A stretch of DNA of 64,000 nucleotides from Molanna angustata (Eukaryota > Arthropoda > Insecta > Trichoptera > Molannidae), in NCBI GenBank assembly GCA_963576475.1, contig OY754969.1, forward strand, positions 31,174,226 to 31,238,225, in the 5' to 3' direction. How positions within the stretch are numbered: the first letter of the stretch is position 1; the number at the start of each line of letters is the position of its first letter. The notes beneath the pieces were generated by a model that saw nothing but the letters and a program-made list of their open reading frames with translations, ran no database searches and was not told the DNA's origin. The position numbers were made by a program, and so were the translations under genes. This document shows, piece by piece, positions 43,740 through 54,035 of this stretch.

Positions 43740-45234
43740 AAAAGGATCAAATAATCCTCTAAAAGGGGACTAGTATGAGAAAATTGTGAATGACTAGTCA
43801 CAAAAAAATGTGGTTCTCTATATATTGACATACGATTAGTAATAGGATTTCACATATTTTTTGTGACGATGAGTAATATCACAATTCGCTCATAATGTGA
43901 TGCTCGATTACGGTATCAAAAATGCCCCACGTATTTAGTATGTAGGTACCTACCTACATACTAAGAATATGAACAATTATGTTGTACATGGTATTGGCAT
44001 GTATGCACAAGTTCTTAGGAATATCTTGAAGTAAGAGAAGGTCTTGAAGCCAGAAAATGAATATTTGATTGACCAGTTGGTTAGGATCGCTGCGTCTCTC
44101 CTTTGCGGAACAATTTCGGAAAAACACAATTTTATGACATCATAAAAGTTCGTGTGTACATGGGTTGAATGCTTGAACATGATACCAACTATATTATATG
44201 AAGTGCTGTAAAAATTCCACAGTATATCATCTTATATTATAACGACTTTTTATTCAAGAGTTTTAATTCATAACCATAATTTTCTTCGCTATTTCAATAA
44301 GAGCATGAACCAGACTTACGTTGTTACGTAGGCCGAACGTTTTTCTGCTTAAGTAAACCACAGATTGGTTTAAATGAATCCTGAGTAGTAGTGGATTTGT
44401 CTACATATTCAATTAAAACCACAACATATTCAATTAAACCGCTCATGATTATTATAATTGGGACGATGAAATAAAAATAATTCAATTGTTCAGTTACGTA
44501 TAACGATACCAATAAAAAAGATATCAATATGTGAGATAAAACGTTGTTATTCGGCTTTATATTTTTGGATTGAAAAAAATATCAAATTCAACACAAAATA
44601 ATATTTTGAGAAAGATACAAGATTTTACTTTAAAAAGAAAAAAGCATTTCGAAGTTGAGATTAAATTTTAAATTTGATTTTCCAAACGCGAAGGGAAAAT
44701 ATCAAATTATTTTAGTTTTGTCTCCAACTTCAGAAAAGTGAATTAGAAAATCTTAAATAACATACCCTAAAAATCATGTAGGTATCTTTATTCTGAGTTA
44801 ACAGTTGTTTAGGTATTTATATTGCAATATAATGTTGCTTTGACTTCGACGCAGTATTTTTAAAAAAAGGTTTTGAAATGCTTTCGCTTTCGCTTGGCGC
44901 AGCTAGCATCTTCAGTCGTTCTAAATTTTCACGAGTATAATCTTACCCTTTGAAGATTCTACCTGTGCCTAGCGAAAGGGCTAAAATCTTTTTGTATGCT
45001 TATCCTCGTTTTTTGTTTTTATTCAAGTTCATATTGACCAATCTATACTGCACTAAAATAAGTACAAGCATTTGATTTCAAAACAATGCCAAAATATAGA
45101 TAAAATATTAACAACTTCTACTGTATACAAATATACCGTAAAATTAATACCTATTTTGAATCATTTCGTAAAGCAGTAAGTTGACACAAAGTTGCAGGAT
45201 TAGAATTTAATTTTTCGGAATATTTTTTAACTAA
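43740..45234. other. AT-rich spacer
   Basis: No gene supported. Short frames at 43977-44180 and 44324-44527 look random. Near 44880 a CGCTTTCGCTTGGCGCAGC segment is of unknown type. Confidence 0.3.
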
Positions 45235-45570
45235 CGGGTTTGTATTTTTAAGCTTATATAATTTCTTAGAATCCATGTCTGAGTTTGTTTGTCTGTATTA
45301 CTTTTTTTATTTAATTCTTATGTAGGTATTTGTAATTTTATATATTTTTATTTTAGTTCCATGTCTAAGTTTATTTGTTTGTGTCAATTTGTATATTCCA
45401 TTCTTATGTATTTGGAAATTTTATATCTTTTTTTTAGTTCCATGTCTGAGTATATTTGTTTGTGTTAATTTGTTTATTTAATTCTTATGTATTTGTTAAA
45501 AATTTTATAATTTCATTTCAGTACAAGGTCTGAATTTATTTGTTTTTGTTAAATTGTTAATTTGTCGATT
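45235..45570. repeat. About 84-bp diverged tandem repeat, four units
   Basis: TTCCATGTCTGAGTTTATTTG-type words start at 45273, 45359, 45440 and 45524, each followed by TTAATTCTTATGTATTTG and a T-rich end. Units are diverged, so the array is old. Confidence 0.85.
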
Positions 45571-46149
45571 TTTTGGCACAAATCATCCAATAGGATGCAA
45601 TGCCTTGAAAAAAAAATAAAATATAAAAAAAAAAAATTCTTAGAACTGTTGCAACAGAAACGTAAAACTTGTGAACATTCAGTCCTTATTATTAATGGTA
45701 GGTACTTTCAGTTTCAGTTAAGATGGGTTTTTGAACAGAATGACTAGATTCAAATGGTTTCAAATAACACAAATCTTTACACAAGTATTTCCTCTGCCAT
45801 TTACCACCACTTACTGTATATAAATAATACATTACCTATATACTTCCTTGTGTACAATCTTGCGGTATCTTCAGAAAAAAGGAAACCAAGTATTGTAAAC
45901 TCTCTTACGCAATAGAAATAGGTTTCGAAACTTTATTGCCCACATAAGTTTTAAAGTGTTTTTTGAAGTAAAAATTCAGAATCCATGAAACGTGTATCCC
46001 TCAAGTGTCTGAAAAAGACATCCAACTTTCACGTCATTCTTTTCATTTAAATAAAAATTTAAATCACACAATAATATTTTCAAATGATCGTTCAGATGTC
46101 AAAATTCGACCGTAATTTATTAAATTTTTGTGTTTGAAAAGACATTGTA
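45571..46149. other. AT-rich spacer
   Basis: No gene or repeat seen. Confidence 0.3.
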
Positions 46150-46560
46150 CTTCATCCGTGATAAAAAAAAACATCATGTAGATTTACATACATCAAGAGG
46201 TACAACGTTTTGTTCTCATATATTGCAAAGTACCAATTAAATTGATTGACGGTAGATTCTGTATTTTTCTTTATTTCTTCAGTGGTGGGGTTGTTAATTT
46301 CTACATGTGCAGTTTGATTCCAATAGAGGTTTGCAATAATTCTTATATCTTTGCCATCCAACACAATCCTTAGAAATAGTTCTACAAGTTTTTTTATGTT
46401 TTACATGGTCAAAATCTTTCAGATCGAGAGAATTTTGGATAAACGTTATTGTGGAGAAAAGAGCCTCTCTTGTTCCGATTCCATTACAGAATCCAAACTG
46501 TGTCACTCCTATTTGTTCACCAATCTTCATCCAAAGTCAATTGTGTAGGATTCTGAAAAA
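46150..46560 (-). pseudogene. LINE reverse transcriptase palm fragment
   Basis: Minus-strand frames give GVTQFGFCNGIGTREALFST, ITFIQNSLD, DFDHVKH, and in the adjacent frame LDGKDIRIIANLYWNQTAHV then EINNP. These correspond to the RT blocks around QFGFR.G.GTREA and DG.DIR.I..LY..Q.A.V in insect non-LTR elements. The catalytic YADD block is absent, and two frameshifts are present. It is an internal fragment without a 3' end, which is unusual for a simple 5' truncation. Confidence 0.75.
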
Positions 46561-46756
46561 TATTTTAAGTACATGAACCATTAAGATAGTTAGCCTGTAG
46601 TCATTTCAAGATTCAGCTTTTGTTAAAATTTATCTTTATTTGTTTAATAAAACAACTGGGTTTGACCTTGAAAATATCTATGTAAAAAATCTATGGTTTG
46701 AGTTGAAATATTTTTTAATTCATATAGTGCATATATAACATATATTTAACGTGCCC

Positions 46757-47168
46757 TTACAATAAAATCCGCTGAAGCTTTGGACATATTTGAGAGAAAA
46801 GTTCTTCGCCACATATGCGGTCCAGTGAAAGATGGGGAAGAGTGGCGTATAAGGCGAAACGAAGAACTGTACAGAATATTATATGAATCACTCAGTATCT
46901 CAACACATATAAGACTATCGAGATTGAGATGGGCTCGATATGTTCAGAGAATGCCAAATATGCGAAGAGAATTATGACTGGTCATCCAGTAGGAAGAAGG
47001 AAAATAGGAAGACCCAGGCTGCGATGGGAGGACGAGGTGAGGAGGGATGCAGTACAGCTCTTAAGTGTTACATACTGGAGGACGGCAGCTGAGGACAGAC
47101 GGGGTTGGAGGCAAAAGTTGAAGGAGGCCAAGGCTCGATTTGGGCTGTAGCGCCATCGAAGAAGAAGA
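46757..47168 (+). pseudogene. LINE C-terminal fragment, fourth family, 13-bp target duplication
   Basis: Frames 46780-46977 and 46929-47150 join by a frameshift: FERKVLRHICGPVKDGEEWR, RRNEELYRILYE, RLSRLRWARYVQRMPN and then GRRKIGRPRLRWEDEV, TYWRTAAEDRRGWRQKLKEA. This is the end of a well-known insect non-LTR family; the 3' end is GCGCCATCGAAGAAGAAGAA. ATTTAACGTGCCC lies at 46744-46756 and 47169-47181, fixing a 412-bp insertion. A short relative is at 52457-52580. Confidence 0.9.
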
Positions 47169-47181
47169 ATTTAACGTGCCC

Positions 47182-48004
47182 ACACATACATACATATGTA
47201 CTAGGCATTTCCACACCAATATGTTGCAGCAGCCATTGCCATAACCAAATCTTGTTCGCTACTTTTCGGTACCATGTTTTGGCAGAAAAGAATATGCTTA
47301 TCATCTTGGACCTCCCCGCAATCGCAAGACACATTTTCTTCTCACCCTCTACCCTCTATAAGTAATTTTTACACCTTGTGACACCTAAGTTTATCAGAAA
47401 TGTGTAAGAAAATAAAATATTAAATGGTAAAAGTATAAAACTTTTATGCGTAACTCACTTTGAGAATCACCGCACCAGATGATAACTCAACTCACCGTAT
47501 TTTTCGTGTAGAGTTTCGTGAGTAGGTAGTCTTCCTACGCTTAAATCTACGCTTTAGTAGGATAAAATTTTAATATTATAAATCGAGCCTTTTATAAAAA
47601 AGAAATGTTATCTTTACTACCGAAAACATAATAGGTAATGAAAGTAAATGGATTGTGTAATTGGATTTTCGAAAAACATATTTTTTTAACATATTTAAAA
47701 ATGCTTTCTTTATAATGTTTCTGTTTATTATGAGATGAACAAAATAAATATAAATTATTAACCCATCACCTACTTGTGTAACGAGTAGACATTTTTTTTA
47801 ATACATACATGTTTTTTTGAAAGAGGAAACATTAATTAAACTCAGCAAGGGGTAGAACATTGAATATGCATGATTTGTCAAGGTCAATTTTCAATTGTCA
47901 AGGTCAAAATATAGATCAAGGTAGGATTTAAACCCGGATCCACTGGATTTATTACAATTCCGTATTTTCATTTAACCACTTTTTTGTGAAATTAATTATC
48001 GTTG
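47182..48004. other. Spacer
   Basis: No gene supported. A tRNA-like minus-strand B box (degenerate GGTTTAAATCC near 47928) is too weak to call a SINE. Confidence 0.3.
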
Positions 48005-48324
48005 AAAATTATAAATAAATTTGGTATGGTAAAATAAAACCAAAGTTTTCAGTTCTACTACTTTAATGACACTGACTAGTTTGTATTTGGACGCTCCTCT
48101 TTGTTTGCTAGTTTTCTTTGTCAGTTCTTTCTAGCAGCACTAATTGAACTGACGGAAAAAAATGTTGTAAATCCCTTAACCAGACATAATATAATCACCA
48201 ACCACCTCTTTTTTTTGCATACTTTGAAAATGGTCACTGGATGACCGAAACTAGTCAGTGTCATTAAAGTAGCAGAACTGAAAACTTTGGTATTATTTTA
48301 CCATACCAAATTTATTTATAATTT
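48005..48324. mobile_element. Foldback element with 77-bp inverted arms
   Basis: The left arm (48005-48082, AAAATTATAAATAAATTTGG to CTTTAATGACACTGACTAGT) and the right arm (48248-48324) are inverse copies with only a few differences. The 165-bp centre contains CTAGTTTTCTTTGTCAGTTC and its own partial inverse. No frame and no sure target duplication. Confidence 0.88.
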
Positions 48325-48438
48325 GAAATGGAGTTCTACCAAGAATTGTCCGTAGAAAAGTTAAAAAAAGAAAAAAAAATATCGTTGACTTTGTATTTTT
48401 TTTAGTTTTTGATGATTTTGTCATGGATTCCATCATCA

Positions 48439-48621
48439 GGGGGGCAAGTCTGGTTCAATCGGCGAAATCAAAACCCTCTTGATTACCCATATCATGGAAA
48501 TAATTACTATATGGAGTTCTACAATATCTTTAGATGTCATAGAACTCCATATGAAAATTATATCCATGATATGGGTAATCACTAGGGTATTGATTTCGCC
48601 GGTCGGACCAGACTTGCCCCC
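48439..48621. mobile_element. Hairpin MITE, GGGGGCAAG family, copy 2
   Basis: Begins GGGGGCAAGTCTGGTTCAAT and ends with the inverse (CGGACCAGACTTGCCCCC). It matches copy 1 (42982-43137) but keeps a 25-bp centre (ACAATATCTTTAGATGTCAT) that copy 1 lacks, so copy 1 is a deleted form or this one has an insertion. Confidence 0.9.
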
Positions 48622-48624
48622 AAG

Positions 48625-49342
48625 GTCTTGAGAAGATATTACCTCTCTAATAAAAAAAAAACAATCACCAAAATCGGACAATATTTCAAAGATTTATTGC
48701 TGAACATACATAAAAAAATTCACGTCGAAATGATAACATCCTCCGTAAGCAGAGCGGGTGGTGGTGTTGGAAGAAAAACCTCCTCAGTTTTTGGAAGTCT
48801 GTTAAAAAGAAAAAATGCGTCAAGAATTTTTATTATCTACTAAAGCGGATTCGGGCTAAAACAAAAGTTCACAATAAACTATTTCGAAAGATTTCTCAGG
48901 GAAAAAATATTGTACCGTCCATTACGCGTGTGACATTGGTGTAGAGATTGTGCGCGACCTTTAAATGATATTTCCATATTCATATTACCGTGTCCGGAGC
49001 ATCACACGAGCTCCGACCCAAAATATCAAAAGTTAGGTAAATGCAAAACGGTTTAGGCTCGAATCCCCAAATGGACGACAAACATTGCAGAGATCCCTGA
49101 TTACCCCGGCACTACATACTTAGAACATGACCTCATTTGGAACAACTTAACATAAAATAAATTATTTATTAACGTCTGTGAACGTAAAAGACCATTAAAA
49201 AAATGATACGACACACACGCAGAAAAAAATATATAATAGGTTCCGATTTAAAAATCAATGTTCAGAAAACATCTTTCCATTTAAAGAAAAGAGATTATTG
49301 AAATGGAATAACGTTTTTGTTCGAAAATATGTTTTTGTTTTT
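48625..49342. other. Spacer
   Basis: A 71-codon frame (48628-48843) has no recognisable feature. No RNA gene seen. Confidence 0.3.
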
Positions 49343-49582
49343 GTTAGCCTTCCTGGCTCAGTTGGTTGGGTATCTGACTTCTGATCCAAGGGTCCCGGGT
49401 TCGATTGCCGGTGGAGACCCAGTTTTTAATTGTATTTTCAGTCTGGATTTGTGAGACGATCAATATCGTAAGTCTCCAGAATGTGGCAACTTGTTATTGG
49501 GTACGTGTTAAATTGATATTTGACATAGTACCTGTTAGTTTCCCCAGAAGAAGGTAATGTAATATTAAAAAAAAAAAAAAAA
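49343..49582 (+). mobile_element. tRNA-derived SINE S1, full length
   Basis: GTTAGCCTTCCTGGCTCAGT (A-box region), GGTCCCGGGTTCGATTGCCG (B box, T arm), GGAGACCCAGTTTTTAATTG, TCAGTCTGGATTTGTGAGAC, AAGTCTCCAGAATGTGGCAA and a 17-A tail at 49566-49582. The order is identical to 15741-15941. It has a proper poly-A tail, so it is probably among the youngest S1 copies here. Confidence 0.92.
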
Positions 49583-50916
49583 TTGTCAGTAAAACAAAAA
49601 CGCAACTATGCCCATTTTATTAGATTTCTGAAGTGAAGGTAAGTTTTTTTTTTAAGATCTGAAGTCCACGAGTGTGAATCTTCCATTCACATTCGTCGAT
49701 CGTTCTTATGCAGTATGATGCCAAGATTGCTAATCTAGAGGGCTCCATGAGCTACTTTTCGTGCAATTCATTTTTTTCTTGTCGTCCACTTGGCGTTCTG
49801 TGAAGGGGCCGATTACAGTCCCCATATGCAAAACGGATGGTGGTGAGAGTAGCGTATAATTCCTCCACCATTAAAAAAATTTAAGCTATAAAAGGGATGG
49901 CTATAATTATATTCAACATATTACAATAAAAACGAAGAATTATAACAAATATTATAATCCATTTTAATTCCATAAATCACAAAACATAACACGTGGGCAG
50001 TCTGGGGTGCGTATTTTTCACATCAGTTAACAAGTATTAATTATTATCCAGGCGATTAATCTCATAAATCAACAGGGGAATATTTTTCATTATATTCGTT
50101 TTCAGATATTTCAAAGAAATAACCACTTTTTAGTGTACACTGGCTGCATTAGGGGCGAAAAGAAGTATATTCCGATATTTTTGAACCACAAAAATTAACA
50201 TGAAAATACATATAATTGAATAAAAAGCAAATATTTTTTTAATACATGCCTGTCACACAACAGGCAAATCATTATAGGTTTTCAACTGTTTAATGATTTA
50301 TCAGAATGTGTGAAGGAAGCTGGTCTTGTAATTCTTTTAAGATATTGTGTGCTTCCTTTGTATTTTTGTGTATATTTGAATATTTTCTTGTTTTTTGTTG
50401 TTTTTATATATTTCATACTGTGAAAACTTTTTATTTTTTCAACTTGTTAATATGCTTTTTGGATATACTAGATGTAAGAAAATGCATTTATTTTTTACAT
50501 CTAAATAAAATATATATACATACATAGATGTTTAAATAGGTTTTCTTGCTACAACCGATTATCATATACGTACGAAGAATTATTTTGAACGTCATTGTAA
50601 TATGAATTTAGTTTAACAAATTAATTTCTCTAAAAAGTTAATGAGCTCTGGTAAATTTTCCTTAACAATTTTCAAGGATACAATTGTTAATGTGTGTTAA
50701 TCTATTTTGAAAAACAATCTCTATTTTTCATATTTTTACATTTTTCCTCCGTCCAAGAATATTGATAAATATTGGTGGTTATGTTCACCCAAGTATGGGA
50801 TGCATATAATGTATGATAGTGAGACATGAACATGCAGAAGACGTATAAAGTAGAAAAAATCCTGTAGTAACGAGGTATTTTAGTCACGAGTGCAATGAAA
50901 AAATATATATTATCTT
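49583..50916. other. AT-rich spacer
   Basis: No gene supported. A TACTAGATGT...ACATCTAAATAAA segment (50466-50512) resembles 32290-32340 and may be part of a LINE 3' UTR. Confidence 0.3.
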
Positions 50917-51650
50917 ACTATCGATTTGTTCAAGAGAACTAATTTTTCTCAACAGATCGACATAGTTTCAAGCCAAGATCGGCGAGATTTGTTTGGCCAG
51001 GTCTTCATATACTTTTCATGGTTTTTTAACTTTGAAGTCTAAAGACACAAACTTAAAGGCTTGTAGAATAAGTGTTATTGAGATGAATTAACTCAGAATT
51101 CGAAGTATGTAGAACATTAAGCGTCTCTTGGTTTGTGTGTCTCTTATAACTTTTGATCCGTTTGATTTATAGAAACCCTAAAATTTCAGACAATATAGAA
51201 GCGTCCACAAAACTATTTTATTTTGTTCCAGTCAGGGGATATGAACATTTGAATTAATATTTTATTTATCAATAAATCTCAAAAACTGTAAAAGATATTT
51301 CCATATACATATCTAAAGAACGCGGAAAATTTGTATAAAAAAGACATACATGTACAATATCTCAAACTAATTATTTACGAAAAAGTTTTAGGGCATCTAA
51401 AATAATTAAGAAAAACATATTATATGAAAAAAAAATTGTGTTTAACCGCTTATATTTCCATTTTTTTAAACATTGAAAATGCCAAAATACCCCAACTAGA
51501 TTATTTAATTTTCTTTAAAAAATCAAGATGAAAAAACATGAACAATTTAGATCTGGCCATACAAAGTGTCGCGTATTTTTATTTTAAACTTAGTTGATTG
51601 TTTATGAGAAATAAATTCTCTTGAACAAATAGAAAGTTGGATAAATGCTT
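50917..51650 (+). mobile_element. R1 repeat family, copy C, shortened
   Basis: Left end TATCGATTTGTTCAAGAGAA with TTCTCAACAGATCGACA forms the family's hairpin; the interior has ACTCAGAATTCGAAGTATGT, TCTCTTATAACTTTTGATCC and AGTCAGGGGATATGAAC. The right end has TTCTCTTGAACAAATAGAAAG then TTGGATAA. It lacks the CAGCATGATGG segment of copies A and B, so it has an internal deletion. Confidence 0.82.
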
Positions 51651-51659
51651 CTTGTTTGA

Positions 51660-52441
51660 TTTCACGTCTTGTCTTTAGTACCTACATATTATATTAATGG
51701 AATTGATAATGGAGTATTGTGTTATCGGGTTTAACAATCGATAAATCTAATTAAGAACCCTTTGCCTCGCTTATGATGTTACTAACGTATGACATAGAAG
51801 ACATTGTAGGTAATTTACCTAAAGTTGTTATTTGTGTTTGTACCTGGGTATTATATTTGACGTCATCGATCGTACATGGTACCTCCTCTTGATTCTTAAT
51901 TTCCTTGTGAATCAAACTACCTGTACATAATATTATATGACCACATATTTAGGGACAAGTTGTGATTGACAGATTATAATTTGGTTTTGTTTTGCCCAAA
52001 ACTGGTGAGTCGATTATGAGGTACAAAATATTTTGATACAAGTAACTATATTGAATGAAATTTACTTAAGGTGACGGGATAGGCTCCGAGGTACTTTTTG
52101 GAAGTTCATTATTCCTTACTCTTAAAAGTTACGTCTTCAGCAAAAATATACCATATTGCTCTTTCATTTGCCTATACGTGGGTACTTTATACTTTTTATG
52201 TTATGTACTTGTTTCGTAATATTTTTTTAATAATACCCGTTTTCTCCGATTTATGATCTATAACTCAAAAATTATGAAGTTAGAAACATGAACATTTTTT
52301 AATAATGGTAGTATTTTGTAATTACAAATAATGGACCGATAGGTTTTAACGCGATATTTTCCATTTTTTTTTTAAATCAAACAAACCATATTATTTTTCG
52401 TGATGCTCGCTTTACATAAATACAATAATGGCGGTTTTCTT
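51660..52441. other. AT-rich spacer
   Basis: No gene seen. A TGACGTCA word lies at 51858-51865. Confidence 0.3.
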
Positions 52442-52456
52442 TAAGGACATACATAC

Positions 52457-52580
52457 TTTTTCTCCTTGGCCTCCGTCAGTCTTCGCCTCCAGCTTCTTCT
52501 ATAGTCCGCAGCAACTCTCCAACTGCCCGGTATTTGCAATAGTTAGGAAGCATCCCTTCCAACTGTGGTGGCATTCTCTG
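52457..52580 (-). pseudogene. 124-bp LINE tail with 15-bp target duplication
   Basis: Minus-strand codons GSWRVAADYRRSWRRRLTEA match the WRTAAEDRRGWRQKLKEA ending of the LINE at 46757-47168. The flanks TAAGGACATACATAC (52442-52456) and TAAGGACGTACATAC (52581-52595) differ at one base, so the insertion is old. The 60-codon frame at 52476-52658 is accidental. Confidence 0.75.
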
Positions 52581-52964
52581 TAAGGACGTACATACAGTCA
52601 CATACAATAGATTCAAAGTTTCCATTTGACCTGCTGACATTCCCTTTTCCTGCGCCATAATAAATATTTATTTTATCAACATATGCAGATTAAAAGAAAC
52701 TAAGAACTCTTCATTATGGTCGTGTTCTTTACACCTCCAACTTGAATAAAAACATCTTTGGTTTCATCCCATTTCTTTAATGATCGAACTTCACTGGTAA
52801 AAGTATCCAATACGAGTAAGAGAATTAATCACGCTTGCTGATCCTGGAATATGATGGCTCTGCAAAACTTGCTTCGAACTACATTAAAAAAATATGTCTT
52901 GAAAAACATATCCAACATTGAAATAGTCTGGATTATAGAGAACTAATTTTCAAAAAAAATACTA

Positions 52965-53758
52965 ATTATACTAGTTGCATGTAACACATGAGATCCAACT
53001 GTCGATAGTGATAGTATGTACATACAGTTGAAGAATAAGTACCAAACTATAAACCCATAAATACAAATTATTTAATATTTTAAGATATTTGGTTTTCTAT
53101 ACAACACATGTACCTAGGTATGTATGTCAAGATAGGATAGTATGGAGGTCAGTCCTTTTATTCTACCCAGAATATGAAAACAGCATGATGGTATGTATGT
53201 ATGTTAGGAGATTAGTATCAAACTATTAAGTCTTCTTAGATTATTGTGTAGCTATTGCCATACAAATTGTATGAAGCAATGTCGTCACTAAATTCAATTT
53301 TTATAAAAATTATTAAAAAAAGTTTGAGATGTGCTAATACAATGTTCATATTTTTTAAAGAAAATTAAATTTTCAAGTTGGGGTGTTTCGGCTTTTTTCG
53401 ATATTTTTAAAAAAATTGGAAATATAGACAGTTAAACTCATAAATTTATCCTAAAAAAATATTTTTCTTAATAAAAAATGTTTGAGAAACTCGGGAATTT
53501 TTTTGAAAAAACTTATTTGAGATTTTGTATTTGTCTATATTTGTACCAATTTTCAGCGTTCTAGCTTTTATGGTTTCTGAGATATATGGAAAAATAAAGT
53601 ATAAATTCAAAAGTTGATAACCCCTGACTGAAACATAAATTCACAATTCTGAGTATAAAAGTTTTGTAGGCCTATAACTGTTTATATTTTCTGAAATTTT
53701 GGGCTCTGTTAATTGAGCGGATCAAAAGTTATAAGAAAAACACACACACACACAGACA

Positions 53759-53821
<63 letters not shown>

Positions 53822-54035
53822 ACGAAATGTTCTACTCCGAATTCTGAGTAAATCCGTGTATGGCACATATATGCTGCGAAGCCTCTAAGTTGGTGTTTTT
53901 TGACTTCAAAGTTGGAAAAGCCGTGAAAAAAGTAGACCTCTGCATACCATTCTCGCGTATCCTGGCTTGAAACATTGTCGATTTGTTAAGAGAACAAAGT
54001 TCTCCTGAACAAATCGACAGTTGGATAAGTCAATG
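52965..54035 (-). mobile_element. R1 repeat family, copy B (about 1.07 kb)
   Basis: Left end GCATGTAACACATGAGATCC then AACTGTCGATAGTGATAGTAT; right end hairpin TGTCGATTTGTTAAGAGAAC / CTCCTGAACAAATCGACA then GTTGGATAA. It is inverse to copy A along its length. A CA microsatellite (about 53737-53825) has grown inside it. The unoccupied equivalent of the Gypsy target in copy D is at 53006-53022. Confidence 0.87.
53737..53825. repeat. (CA)n microsatellite within R1 copy B
   Basis: CA dinucleotides with CAGACACACACATA interruptions. Copy A has only a short TGTGTCTGTGTGTGTGT at the matching place. Confidence 0.95.

Noticed and set aside
47915..47980. Minus-strand tRNA-like SINE head
   Set aside because: Only a degenerate B box; no body shared with other SINEs in the window.
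52476..52658. 60-codon host frame MAQEKGMSAG...
   Set aside because: Most of it overlaps a LINE tail read in the wrong frame.
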